Source of the DNA: Bactericera cockerelli
Taxonomy: Eukaryota > Arthropoda > Insecta > Hemiptera > Triozidae
DNA: 64,000 nucleotides
Assembly: GCA_024516035.1 (NCBI GenBank)
Contig: CM044956.1
Location: 53,767,207 to 53,831,206 of the forward strand
Direction: 5' to 3'
Every line of letters starts with the position of its first letter. Within the stretch, counting starts at the first letter, position 1. The position numbers and the translations under genes were made by a program. The notes under the pieces are model-generated. The model did no database searches and was not told the origin of the DNA. It was given only the letters and a program-made list of their open reading frames with translations. This document shows positions 19,738 through 30,437 of this stretch, one piece after another.

Positions 19738-19885
19738 TGAACTCAGTAGCTCGATTGATAAGGCCGTGAACTTGTAACCTAGAGTGTTGGGGTTCGAGTA
19801 TGGCAATTATTCAGTAAGGCGAGATAAAATAATCAAATGGTGACACCGCGGTTATGATTAACAAAAATATAATCACTTGTTAAAG
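19738..19885 (+). repeat. tRNA-derived SINE, family S2
   Basis: Box-A-like AACTCAGTAGCTCGATTGAT, box B GGGTTCGAGTATGG, then a decayed S2 body ending GATTAACAAAAATATAATCAC. Orientation and order match the copy at 1519. Confidence 0.6.
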
Positions 19886-20932
19886 AGTTATAATCAATGT
19901 GTTTTCAGAGAGATAAATCATGCTCAGCAATCATTTAGTCGTAAACTTTATTCAACCTGACAATCACATCATTTGCGACTCATTGTATTTATTCATACTA
20001 TCCCATATAACCTACTTGTGCTGACAGTTAAACTACGCAAGATTCAGTATTAGTGAGTCAAATCATTATTTTTCCAACAACAAAAAAAATTCTATGAAAA
20101 AAAAACAGAGAAAGTGACGTTCCATACATGATCATCATGGAACTCCATGTCCTGCTGGCTATTCCCGGCCCCACAACGACTCGGTGAGGTTCATTTGAAT
20201 AGCTGGGTTGCTTGCCCAGCGAGTGGTGGGTGAGACCCTTCGTGATATGACCTTGTAGTAAATGAAAGGGAATTTAAACCAAAAATTAGACCTTTAAAAA
20301 AAAACAAGTTAAGAAAAATTTAACCCAAATAAACTAACAAATTGTACGACGTACTACCGGGCCTGGATTGTCTTTTCATTTTATTTCACCTCCGCTTCCT
20401 CCCCCTCCCCACTGGAAACTCTCTCCACCCCCAATTTGTCATAATGTGGTTTAATGGTGTTCAAATGAAAATTGATTGCCAACAATAATTTTTATTTAAT
20501 AAACCGCATGTTTTTTACACGTTGAAGTCGGCCAACTGAAAGAGTTATTTTCTCTGGTCTTTGAAAATAACTGTGGGGGTTTTTTAAAGACCTTTATGAA
20601 AGTATTCTGATGGAAAATATTATTTCCAAATTTATTAATTTCTAGGAGTACCTGTTATTTTTGTCATTTTTATTCTATTCTGAATATTACATACTGAGTG
20701 TTTGAATATTACACACTTCTAGAAGTGCTTGAAATCGGAAAGTTCCTAGGTTTATCTCGATATTATACATAAATGTATATATTATAATTTAAAACTTACG
20801 TCATTATAAACCTAAATACAGAAACGAACACAATACTTCCGATTTCTAATATTAGAGATTTCTCGGAAGTAATAGAAGTAAGAATCATATCCAATATTGA
20901 TTTGAAGTTCCTATCATGGTACGAGTACCCTT
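19886..20932. other. Mostly unrecognised, with SINE S3 tail and a repeated hairpin
   Basis: 20165-20280 carries S3 tail blocks (GACTCGGTGAGGTT, GCCCAGCGAGTGG, CGTGATATGACC). 20845-20879 contains an imperfect hairpin (CTTCCGATTTCTAATATTAG with its complement), repeated in opposite orientation at 27157-27189. No coding signature. Confidence 0.5.
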
Positions 20933-20940
20933 GTAAATGG
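20933..20940. repeat. 8-bp target-site duplication, left copy
   Basis: GTAAATGG; the same 8 bases are at 21576-21583, immediately outside the other end of the TIR element. Confidence 0.75.
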
Positions 20941-21575
20941 GGCTACGTATGAGTTCGGTGCGGAAAATAAAAAAATGTATGAGTTCGGTGCCGCCTAAAA
21001 AAGGTCATGTATGAATTCGGTGCCGCCTAAAAAAGGTCATGTATGAATTCGGTGCCCTGGTACCTGCCCTGATGATCAGGTAATTATAGTATTTTTTTCC
21101 TTATAGGCATGGCCTTCAATGTATTTTACCTAACCCTACTATAAACCCAAGGCATGGCCTTCATTGTATTTTACCTAACCCTACTATAAACCCAAGGCAT
21201 GGCCTTCATTGTATTTTACCTAAGCCTACTATAAACCCAAGGCATGGCCTTCATTGTATTTTACCTAACCCTACTATAAACCCAAGGCACGGCCTTCATT
21301 GTATTTTACCTAACCCTACTATAAACCCTAGGCATAGCCTTCAAGGAGGAAATGGACAGCCTTGCTGAATGTAACTGTCTACACTACAACATAATCTACT
21401 AACTTGATAACAGCAGGATGACTGTTAACAAACAACAGAGTACATTATAAAAAAACAATCAATTTATAAGTCATTAGGACCGCACCGAACTCATACATCA
21501 CCTTTTTTCGGCGGCACCGAATTCATACATGCGAAAAAGGTGCGGGTAATCTTCGCACCGAACTCACCTATTGCC
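20941..21575. mobile_element. Non-autonomous TIR element with inverted subrepeats and internal minisatellite
   Basis: This 635-bp unit is bounded by GTAAATGG duplications. The ends are GGCTACGTATGAGTTCGGTG and, in reverse complement, GGCAATAGGTGAGTTCGGTG. The left end has four copies of TATGARTTCGGTGC at 20948, 20978, 21010 and 21042. The right end has three in inverse orientation at 21482, 21514 and 21555. Spacing is mostly 30-32 bp, one gap 41 bp. The interior contains five exact-period 45-bp repeats. No coding capacity. Tandem subterminal motifs in opposite orientation resemble fold-back elements and may be transposase binding sites. The 8-bp duplication and GG-starting ends leave several superfamilies possible; none is assigned. 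Confidence 0.75.
21106..21344 (+). repeat. 45-bp minisatellite, five units plus a partial sixth
   Basis: GGCATGGCCTTCATTGTATT begins a unit at 21106, 21151, 21196, 21241, 21286 and 21331, giving an exact 45-bp period. Units differ by only a few bases. Each contains CCTAACCCTA. It lies wholly inside the TIR element. Confidence 0.95.
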
Positions 21576-21583
21576 GTAAATGG
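21576..21583. repeat. 8-bp target-site duplication, right copy
   Basis: GTAAATGG, identical to 20933-20940. Confidence 0.75.
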
Positions 21584-21811
21584 TCAATGAACAATATCGA
21601 ACTACTCGTATACAGGTTTAAGTATACTGTTATATGTACCAATATTATATGTATACTCGTATATTATGTATAATTTCGACTGAAAAGTATTGACAGGAAA
21701 CAAATTTTATGAAAAACTTTAACACTGCTCGCTATTGCAGTGTCTCAAATGTGACCGACACTACCAATTCACTTCATTTAAATTTTAATTATAATAGTAT
21801 TCTTGAAATAT

Positions 21812-22138
21812 TTTGTTGGTAAATATAATAATAATAATAATGCTTTTTCTTTGTGTTATTATGTCACAATTTTAGTGGGTAGCGCAGAATCATAGGACTT
21901 TACCACTTTAATTTACAATATCTTGTAATATTTTTTGCCTAAAATTCTGCCACTCGTCGCTGCTTCACATTAAAGCAGCTACTCATTTTTCCTCACGAGG
22001 TATGAGTGGACCCCGAACATCCAAGTACAGAGCAGAAAAAATCCTCCCCCGCTGGGAATCGAACCCAGGTCACCATGTGTGCAATGCCTAGCGCGCTAAC
22101 TCGCTCTGCCACAGTGACTACTTTGTTGGTAAATATAA
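21812..22138 (-). repeat. tRNA-derived SINE, family S1, full length with 17-bp target duplications
   Basis: TTTGTTGGTAAATATAA occurs at 21812-21828 and again at 22122-22138, bracketing a 293-bp minus-strand SINE. On the minus strand the head has box-A-like TGGCAGAGCGAGTTAGCG and a near-consensus box B GGGTTCGATTCCC. The body follows, with a tail of AATAAT repeats. The intact duplication marks it as the youngest S1 copy here and a good family reference. Confidence 0.9.
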
Positions 22139-22419
22139 AAAAAATATCAAACATATTTATAATGGACCAGAATTAGGTATGAGATTCGCAATAATATTAA
22201 TAACTCACTTCATTTGTAAGTAGGTATATTTTAGATACCATCAGGAAAGTTGATGCGTGATGCCTAGTCTATAATAGTTAGACGGAGCTAACAACAAGCA
22301 ATGTGGTACATTACGTGCATAACATTATTATTTAGATAAAAAAGACAGACCCATCCCATGAACCTTATCCAGCCTGATAGGGACTGGAATATCTTGTTTG
22401 CCACATTATTAACAAAGTC

Positions 22420-22775
22420 GGGTAGTCACCGTGCCCGTTGTGGCATTGCACGCATGGTGATCTGGGTTCGATCAACTGTGGGGAAGGATTTTTTCTTCTT
22501 AGTCCTTTCATGTTTGGGTCCATTGATACCTCGCGAGGAAAAGTGAGTGGCTGTTTAATTGTAAGCAGCGACCAGTAGAGGAATTATGGGCAAAAATAAG
22601 GTGTTGAAATATTCAGAGAAAAGAACAGGAAAAGTCTGCGCTACCCACTAAAATTGTGATTTAACACAAAAAAGTTAAGTTATCAAATTTGTGTAGTTAC
22701 TCAAACTCGCTTCACTAACTCTATGTATACTGAAACCGGTACTTGAACCACCGTCCTTCAGGTTACAAGAAACAC
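22420..22775. repeat. SINE S1 (plus) abutting a truncated SINE S2 (minus)
   Basis: 22420-22678 is a plus-strand S1 copy: TAGTCACCGTG head, box B GGGTTCGATCAAC, CTCGCGAGG block, GCGCTACCCACTAAAATTGTG. 22680-22775 is the minus-strand body and head of S2 (TTTGTGTAGTTACTCAAAC, ACTTGAACCACC). They meet tail to tail. Confidence 0.65.
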
Positions 22776-23090
22776 ATTTATTTATTTAGTAACCAACTCG
22801 TTTCCTGTCCACCCTGTCCATTTCAATGATCCTTGGGAAACTGCATGGTCAAAACAAATTATGTCACCTTTGCTGTTTCGTTATTAACATAGCTGGACTT
22901 TTAATTAAAATCAAACAGATCATCTAAAGCAACTTTTTTGGAACTATCTATTAAGTAGGTAACTATGTATTTTTATTTTATTTTTCTTTCATATAAGAAA
23001 ATATAATAACTATAAAGTAGTATGAAGGGGTTAAAATAGAAATAGTTTTTCCTACCTCGTAAATCTCCACATCATCGCGTTGATTTATGA

Positions 23091-23124
<34 letters not shown>

Positions 23125-23426
23125 AGAGAGAGACTAATTTTCCGCTAGTAATAAAACAATCCCTTATTATTATTTATTTCTATTCCGTGCTCTTTTTTTA
23201 CCGTTAGAATTATTACCGATTTCCTCACAGCTTACCGAGCAAAAAGTTGAGCTTGAAAAGTTTTTTTTAAAAGCCAATGATTAGACAAATGGACGTGTTT
23301 TTAATATCCACCAGCGCCATTCATGGAAAGCTTTTGCTGCTTTGTAGGAGGTGAGCGCTTGAGTGGACTTTAGATTCTAAAAATAAATTTTTAATAGAAG
23401 TAGGTAGGAAATGTAGGTATATGTTG
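22776..23426. other. Non-coding stretch with a GA microsatellite
   Basis: (GA)n of about 24 bp at 23092-23115 followed by GAAAGAGA. The rest is unremarkable AT-rich DNA. Confidence 0.5.
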
Positions 23427-23588
23427 TACAGTGCAACTTGGATATAAGAGAAACCTCGATATTGCAGAACAATTTCCAGGTCCAATACACCTCTCTATAA
23501 GGGAAATCAACTTCATTATAAGAGAAACCTGGATATAAGAGAAAAAATTCCGGTCTCTTGAGTTATCTTACATCCAAGTTCTACTGTA
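23427..23588. repeat. MITE M2, pogo/mariner-like ends, 162 bp
   Basis: The left end TACAGTGCAACTTGGATATA and right end (reverse complement) TACAGTAGAACTTGGATGTA form TIRs with outer TA, as in Tc1/mariner and pogo-type MITEs. Inside, GATATAAGAGAAACCT recurs. Related copies lie at about 27350-27496 and 32683-32844. Non-coding. Confidence 0.7.
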
Positions 23589-23849
23589 TATGAGTGAACT
23601 CAACTTCACTTAGAAGTTGCCGTTGCCGTTAATTTTTCAAAACATGCCTCATATTGTAATAGGGATTTTTAATCGTGCACTTACATTGCTGGCAATAATG
23701 GCGTTGTTCCACTAAGCACCATTTCAAACAAAGTATTTTAATTAGATGTGTTTGTATACCAAGTATCAAGTCTGCACTATGCAGGTAAATAATGTAAGTA
23801 TGTATGTTCCTATGTATGTGTGAAGTTTGGGTTTAAACACGGTTCTCGT

Positions 23850-23950
23850 AATAATAATAAAAACTTTCTTTAGTAGAAGGTAACCACCAGGCGAAGTTAA
23901 TGCTCAAATCATTTTCTACCACCTAGCTCTTAGAGTCTTATTATTATGTG
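23850..23950 (-). repeat. SINE family S5, 3' part
   Basis: The reverse complement matches the tail of the plus copy at 56800: TAATAATAAGACTCTNAG, GGTAGAAAATG, GAGCATTAACTTCGCCTGGT and an ATTATTAT tail. Head absent. Confidence 0.6.
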
Positions 23951-24229
23951 GTCTCAAATTCAAAATTAATGTTGAAACACGTGCACTACTGTGGTGCACG
24001 TAGTGGGCCATTTACATGAAGGAAAATGTTAATGTGTCCTTAAGCTTAGGTACAAACTTGTAGAATATTCGTAATCTCGGCTGTACGTCAAAGTAGCCAA
24101 AGAAAAGTGAAATTAGCGTTTCCACTATTTTTTCGTTCTTCAATGTTCTTGTTGATACCTATAAGATCATTTTTTGACAACTACAATTTTTCTCTCTATT
24201 TCTAGAGTTTTCCTGTATTATCTGTGTTA

Positions 24230-26383
24230 TGAGAGAGACAAAAATAAAATGAGATAGAGAACCGGGGAGCAGGATAAGAAAGGAGAGAAAGGGATAAGGA
24301 AAAGGAGATAGAAAGAGAGGAATAAGGGAAATGAGGGAGAAGAGGAAGGAAGTAAGAGATAGAGAGAGGGAGGAGTAAAAAGTAAGAGAGACGGAGGGCG
24401 AAATAAAAAGGAAGACAGAAAGAGGGAGAAGGAGAAGGAAATGGGGATAGAAAGGGAGGGAGAGAGGGATAAGGAAAATGAGGCTTATAGAGGAACGAAG
24501 TGAGAGATAGAGAGAGAAAGATAAAGGGAAAATTAAAAGGATACAGAGAGAGATAGGGAGAAATAAAAAGGGAGAGAGAAAGAAGGAGACGGACAATGAG
24601 GGAGATAGAAGAAGGAAGTGAGAGAAACAGAGAAAAAGAGAGAGAGGGAGAACGAAAAGGGAAGAGGAGGGAGAAGGAAATCGAAGGAAAGAGAGAGGGA
24701 GAAGGAAATCGAAGGAAAGAGAGAGGGAGAAGGAAATCGAAGGAAAGAGAGAGGGAGAAGGAAATCGAAGAAAAGAGAGAGGGAGAACGAAAAGGAAAGA
24801 GAGAGGGAGAAGGAAATCGAAGGAAAGAGAGAGGGAGAAGGAAATCGAAGGAAAAGAGAGAGGGAGAAGGAAATCGAAGGAAAGAGAGAGGGAGAAGGAA
24901 ATCGAAGGAAAGAGAGAGGGAGAAGGAAATCGAAGGAAAGAAAGGGAAAGGAAAAGGAAAGAGAGGGAAAGGAAATCGAAGAAAAGAGGGAGAAGGAAAT
25001 CGAAGAAAGAGAGAGAGAAGGAAAAGAGAGGGAGAAAGAAAGAGAGAAAGAGAGAGGGAGAAGGAAATCGAAGGAAAGAGAGAGGGAGAAGGAAATCGAA
25101 GGAAAGAGAGAGGGAGAAGGAAAGAGAGAGGGAGAAGGAAATCGAAGGAAAGAGAGAGGGAGAAGGAAATCGAAGGAAAGAGAGGGAAAGGAATCGAAGG
25201 AAAGAGAGAGGAGAAGGAAAGAAGGAAAGAGAGAGGGAGAAGGGAAATCGAAGGAAAGAGAGAGGGAGAAGGAAATCGAAGGAAAGAGAGAGGGAGAAGG
25301 AAATCGAAGGAAAGAGAGAGGGAGAAGGAAAGAGAGAGGGAGAAAGAAATCGAAGGAAAGAGAGGAGAAGGAAATCGAAGGAAGAGAGAGGGAGAAGAAA
25401 TCGAAGGAAAGAGAGAGGGAGAAGGAAATCGAAGAAAGAGAGAGGGAGAGGAAATCGAAGGAAAGAGAGAGGGAGAAGGAAATCGAAGGAAAGAGAGAGG
25501 GAGAAGGAAATCGAAGGAAAGAGAGAGGGAGAAGGAAATCGAAGGAAAGAGAGAGGGAGAAGGAAATCGAAGGAAGAGAGAGGAGAAGGAAATCGAAGGA
25601 AAGAGAGAGGAGAAGGAAATCGAAGAGAAGAGGGAGAAGGAAGAAGGAAAGAGAGAGGGAGAAGGAAATCGAAGGAAAGAGAGGAGGGGAAGAAGGAAAT
25701 CGAAGGAAAGAGAGAGGGAGAAGGAAATCGAAGGAAAGAGAGAGGGAGAAGGAAATCGAAGGAAAGAGAGAGGGAGAAGGAAATCGAAGGAAAGAGAGAG
25801 GGAGAAGGAAATCGAAGGAAAGAGAGAGGGAGAAGGAAATCGAAGGAAGAGAGAGGGAGAAGGAAATCGAAGGAAAGAGAGAGGGAGAAGGAAATCGAAG
25901 GAGAGAGGAGAGGAATCGAAGGAAAGGAGAGGGAGAAAATCGAGGAAGAGAGAGGGAAGAACGGAAAGAGAGAGGGAGAAGGAAATCGAAGGAAAGAGAG
26001 AGGGAGAAGGAAATCGAAGGAAAGAGAGAGGGAGAAGGAAATCGAAGGAAAGAGAGAGGGAGAAGGAAATCGAAGGAAAGAGAGAGGGAGAAGGAAATCG
26101 AAGGAAAGAGAGAGGGAGAAGGAAATCGAAGGAAAGAAGAGGGAGAAGGAAATCGAAGGAAAGAGAGAGGAGAAGGAAGAGGAGAGAGGGAGAAGGGGAA
26201 GGAGAGAGAGGGAGAAGGAAAGAGAGAAGAGGTCGTGAAGGAGAGAGAGGAGGGAGAAGGAATAAGAGAGGGGGGATGAAGGATAAGAGAGAGGGAGAAG
26301 GAAGAAAGAGGGAGAGGATGAAGGAAATTAAAAGAGAGAGAGGAGGGGGGTATGAGAAGGAAGAGAGATGTTGTCAGTATCAC
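24230..26383 (+). repeat. 2.1-kb polypurine tract with 28-bp tandem unit
   Basis: The plus strand is almost entirely A and G. From about 24670 to 26170 a 28-bp unit (GGAAATCGAAGGAAAGAGAG followed by AGGGAGAA) repeats roughly 50 times, with indels and occasional truncated units. The only regular pyrimidines are the TC of ATCGAAG. Flanks at 24230-24670 and 26170-26380 are less regular GA-rich sequence. As 28 is not a multiple of 3, all three plus frames stay open and the minus strand reads Ser/Phe/Leu-rich; these frames are artefacts. Mirror-type purine tracts can form triplex DNA, and GAGAG is the core site of insect GAGA factor, but binding is inference. Confidence 0.95.
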
Positions 26384-27254
26384 TGTTACATTATTTCTAG
26401 TTACTTATCTCCAATATCTCCTCCCCCCCTCTCCTCCCCCCCCCCCCTTGTCATTCCCTTCTCCAGAAAAAAGTATCAAGAATCCAATTTCCGTGAGTTT
26501 TTTCAGCCCCTTCTCAGACTGCAGCTAGGGGTGCTACAACAATGTACGAGTAACGAATATGTATAATAAAGTATATGTATGACTGATTTTTTTTTAAGTA
26601 TATATAGCTATACCTAGATTATCTAGGTATGTACATATATGTACATTATTATAAAAATATCACAGAATTTATTGTAATGTTAACTATGTCATTTCCATCA
26701 CCTTTGCAAGGTAAGGAAGTACATAAATATAAAAAGTATCAAGGTTAAGAGAAGTTTTTTTATATAGGTATATAAAATAAACATGAATATGTATTAAAAA
26801 AAAAACTAAAAAAAAAAAATTGCCTTTGGTTTGAAACTGCTTATTAGCATGCTTAGAACTACATAGGTCGGTAATACAAAAAAGTAGCTCATAAATAGAA
26901 AAGGCCATAATTAATTTCCTCCGGCCTTGCACATGAGTGGCTTTCAATCTTCATATTTCGTGCGCATGGAAAGCTCTGAATCGCCATTCATTATGGTTAC
27001 CTTGCAAAATGAAAGCTCCACTTTTCATATTCAAACGTGAATTTCTCGCTCCAGCTGGATCTAGCGGGATGAGATATTGATGAGAGATTACTGATCAAGT
27101 GATTAGCAAGATGGGTTGCTTTTTATATCTCTTGTAATCTACAGCCTTCTACTTCCGAGAAATTTCTAATATTAGAAATCGGAAGTATTGTGTGTCGTTT
27201 TTTTTTACCTTAGTGTCTATAAAATAATATAACATTGGAAGTTTCTATGAACGG
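26384..27254. other. Non-coding stretch: C-runs, A/T-rich DNA and a hairpin repeat
   Basis: 26420-26447 is a pyrimidine/C-run block opposite in skew to the preceding purine tract. 27157-27189 holds the hairpin CTTCCGAGAAATTTCTAATA with its complement, an inverted relative of 20845-20879. No coding signature. Confidence 0.5.
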
Positions 27255-27330
27255 GGTTTTCACTCTAAATTCGCTGGATACCCTCAAAAGAGCCACGCAC
27301 ATTAACCTCACCTAGTCTGGGTCGTACCGG
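27255..27330 (-). repeat. SINE family S3 fragment
   Basis: The reverse complement shows CCAGACTAGGTGAGGTTAATG-like and CCAGCGAATTTAGAGTG-like blocks of S3. Short and decayed. Confidence 0.45.
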
Positions 27331-27349
27331 TGATACAATATTTGCAATA

Positions 27350-27496
27350 CAGGATATAAGAGAATTCTAGGGACTGGATTATTTTCTCTCTCATATCCAG
27401 TTTACTCCTGTAAGAAGATTATTTCCCCTTATAGAGATGAATGTGACCTGAAAATCGTAAAATGTCTCCAGATTATACTCTTACATCCAGGCGTAG
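27350..27496. repeat. MITE M2, diverged copy
   Basis: GGATATAAGAGAATTC, TATTTTCTCTCTCATATCCAG, CCTTATAGAG and CTTACATCCAGG occur in the same order as in 23427-23588 and 32683-32844. Terminal TACAG sequences are damaged. Confidence 0.55.
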
Positions 27497-27770
27497 TCAC
27501 CGTTGCCGAGTTATTTAGCGCGCTAGGCATTGTAGACTTGGTGACCTGGGTTCGATATCCAGCAGGGCCGGAATTTTTCTGCTCTGTACTTGGATGTTCT
27601 TATACGGGCTTCACTTATACCAAGTAAGGAAAAATAAGCAGTAGTTAGTTGTATTAGTAACGACCAGTGGCGGCATCACCAGAGTAAAAAGAAATTAATG
27701 TTTTAGAATTCGAAAAGTGAAGGAGGCTCTTAGTAATTCCGCGCTACCCACAAAAATTGTGAACAGGCCT
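27491..27770 (+). repeat. tRNA-derived SINE, family S1
   Basis: Head TAGTCACCGTTGCCGAGTTA with TTAGCGCGCTAGGCATTG, box B GGGTTCGATATCC, then the CTGCTCTGTACTTGGATGTTC block and the CCGCGCTACCCACAAAAATTG tail. It begins inside or at the end of an M2 MITE. Confidence 0.7.
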
Positions 27771-27865
27771 TGTGCTTCACCACAAATAAATTATCCATGT
27801 TCAACTGTGGTTGTATTGTCCATATAATACAAATTGTGTGTTTGTGAACAGGAAAGGGATCTATT

Positions 27866-28048
27866 ATTATTATCATTATTAAATGCTTTATTAGATACAA
27901 AAACATACAGTATATATTATGTACAATAATTAAAATAAAAAATGGAAACAATATAAATAATAAAATGAAAAAAAAAAAAATAGATAAATACATAATATGT
28001 CTTATCTAAAGGGCGGGGTCATTACCATAGGCAATCTATGAAATAACT
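27866..28048 (-). repeat. 3' end of an unidentified retroelement, second copy
   Basis: The reverse complement carries GATTGCCTATGGTAATGACC and CCGCCCTTTAGATAAGAC, a T-rich stretch and CTAATAAAGC before an AATAATAAT tail, matching 8750-8937. The overlapping Phe/Ile-rich frame is a shadow. Confidence 0.6.
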
Positions 28049-28778
28049 ATCATTTTGAACCTCCTATCACACATCATGAACAATTTTATTGTATTGGTTT
28101 GTTTGGTTGTTGTGTGCTTATTCGATGGTTGGACAGTTGAGGAATCATGGAGGAATCGAGTTTAAAGTACAACCCAATTTTGTCATTTTTTCTGAATTTT
28201 TATTAATAATTTGATCAAAGCAAAAAAAATTGAAATACTCAACAAAAGTCACATTGATGTTAGAAGATGGATGGGTGGAAGAGCTCAAGGAATTTGAGAA
28301 TACTCCCGTTAAAGCCTAAAAAAAAAAAAAACAGATGCACTTGTTCTTACTTAATAAAAGGGACAAGTAAAAGAGACAGGAAATATATATGAGAAAAATG
28401 TTACAGGCAAAGAGGAAAGCACTGGTTGGAAGAAGAAGAAGAGGGGAGGGGTTGGGGACATATCCATAACAGACCATAGGGAATTTAGTAGATATCGAAT
28501 TATTTTTCGATATAAAAAATCTTTTTTCGAACTCAATTACATGTCAGATCGAATTATTTTCAGGGAAATATGAAATACTATACACCTCCTTTGACTCTTT
28601 CCTTTCTTTCTCCCTCAATTTATTTTCCTTGTCCTACTCTTTTCCTTGCATTAAGAAAGGAGAAATGGTGGAAAAAGAAACGTGAATTGTAAAGTGGAAA
28701 CGAATAGTGACTAGTATGTTATATTATTATTCAAAATAGCTTAAGTGCCCATTTCTGCATGTTCTATGAACTTATTTG
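28049..28778. other. Non-coding stretch, nothing recognised
   Basis: AT-rich, with A-runs near 28320 and a purine patch near 28430-28455. No gene or repeat family identified. Confidence 0.4.
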
Positions 28779-30437
28779 TATACAGGGTGTCCCACCAAAC
28801 TTGGACACCTCAAATTACTTGGCCCCTGAAAGAGTTTTTGAAAAATAAAAAAATCTAGGGTACATGTGCTAATTATGCGGTTTCAGTTATGAATTTTTTT
28901 TTATACAGGGTGGTTCAAAAGTCAGAAATTGAGGTGTCAACTTTCGATTTTTAAATGGATCGACCTGAATTTTATTTGATAATTTTACTTCTAAATGATT
29001 TCTGAGTACTTTTTTAAACAAAAATATTACATACAGGGTGGTTTTTTTTCGACCAATTTTTTTTTTAAATCTTGAATAACTCAAGTTCGGTTAATTTTTT
29101 TGATAACAAGAAGAGAATGTGTTTGTGTAATGAATTCACGCACTTTCAATTGGCATCAAAAATTTTTATACAGGGTGGTTCACAAGTGAAATAATGACTT
29201 GATTTTTTTTAAAACCGAGTTTTTTTAATTTTTTATTTAGGATTAATAATTCTCGTCTAATTTTACACATTTTTCGTTAGTCATATTGAAAAACAAAACT
29301 AAAGTGTTGTACAGGGTGAGACATAATTTTTTTGTAACACCCTGTATATGGGCAGTCAAAGAGACGCAAAATTAAATATAAAGACTAAATATGCAAGAAA
29401 AACTTTGATTTTTAATTAAACTAAAAAGTTATGGTGTTTTAACTTACATTGTCGCATGGACCACCCTGTAGATATTTTCTTAAACCATCATATGGGTAGT
29501 CGAAACTGTCTAAAATTCAACGAGGAGTCCAAATCTGAAAGAAAAAAAATGAATTCAAAAAGCCATGCTCAATTTTGTGTCTACACCTACCTACTTTTTA
29601 TTTCAAGTTTTAAAATCATTCAGTGTGGACACCAAATTGAAAATGGCTTCAAATTCGTGTTTTTTACTTGTTTTTCCCACATGATTCGAAGTGTTCGTTG
29701 AATTTTATACAACTTAGAGTACCTACATGATAGTTTAAGAAAATATCTACAGGGTGGTCCATGCGACAATATTAGTTAAAACACCATAACTTTTTAGTTT
29801 AATTAAAAATCAAAGTTTTTCTTGCATATTTAGTCTTTATATTTAATTTTGCGTCTCTTTGACTGCCCATATACAGGGTGTTACAAAAAAATATGTCTCA
29901 CCCTGTACAACACTTTAGTTTTGTTTTTCGATATGACTAACGAAAAATGTGTAAAATTAGACGAAAATTATTAATCCTAAATAAAAAATTAAAAAAACTC
30001 GGTTTTAAAAAAAATCAAGTCATTATTTCACTTGTGAACCACCCTGTATAAAAAATTTTGATGCCAATTGAAAGTGCGTGTATTCATTACACAAACACAT
30101 TCTCTTCTTGTTATCAAAAAAATTAACCAAACTTGAGTTATTCAAGATTTAGAAAAAAAATTGGTCAAAAAAAAACCACCCTGTATGTAAAATTTTTGTT
30201 TAAAAAAGTACTCAGGAATCATTTAGAACTAAAATTATCAAATAAAATTCAGGTCGATCCATTTAAAAATCGAAAGTTGATACCTCAATTTCTGACTTTT
30301 GAACCACCCTGTATAAAAAAAATTCATAACTGGAACCGCATAATTAACACATGTAACCTAGATTTTTTTATTTTTCAAAAACTTTTTCAGGGGCCGAGTA
30401 ATTTGAGGTGTCCAAGTTTGGTGGGACACCCTGTATA
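28779..30437. repeat. 1.66-kb imperfect palindrome built of ACAGGGTG-bounded units
   Basis: Left arm about 28779-29490 and right arm about 29725-30437 are reverse complements with scattered substitutions; a roughly 235-bp spacer separates them. Ends are TATACAGGGTGTCCCACC and its complement. Within the left arm ACAGGGTG begins at 28782, 28905, 29033, 29170 and 29311 (spacings 123-141), with inverted copies at 29338 and 29462. The outermost end has its own small stem (GGTGTCC and GGACACC). The two longest frames are the same DNA in the two arms and not genes. It is probably a fold-back DNA element or a palindromic array of short elements. Confidence 0.85.

Noticed and set aside
21106..21344. 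Interstitial telomeric repeat
   Set aside because: CCTAACCCTA occurs only once per 45-bp unit and there is no run of the insect (TTAGG)n motif.
24670..26170. CRISPR-like array
   Set aside because: The 28-bp repeats are contiguous without unique spacers, and the context is an animal genome. The 45-bp minisatellite at 21106-21344 was rejected for the same reason.
24159..26566. Open frames of 553-656 codons on plus and 616 codons on minus
   Set aside because: They are translations of the 28-bp purine repeat. Three frames are open at once and the proteins are low-complexity Arg/Glu/Lys or Ser/Phe/Leu; no start context, domain or codon bias supports coding.
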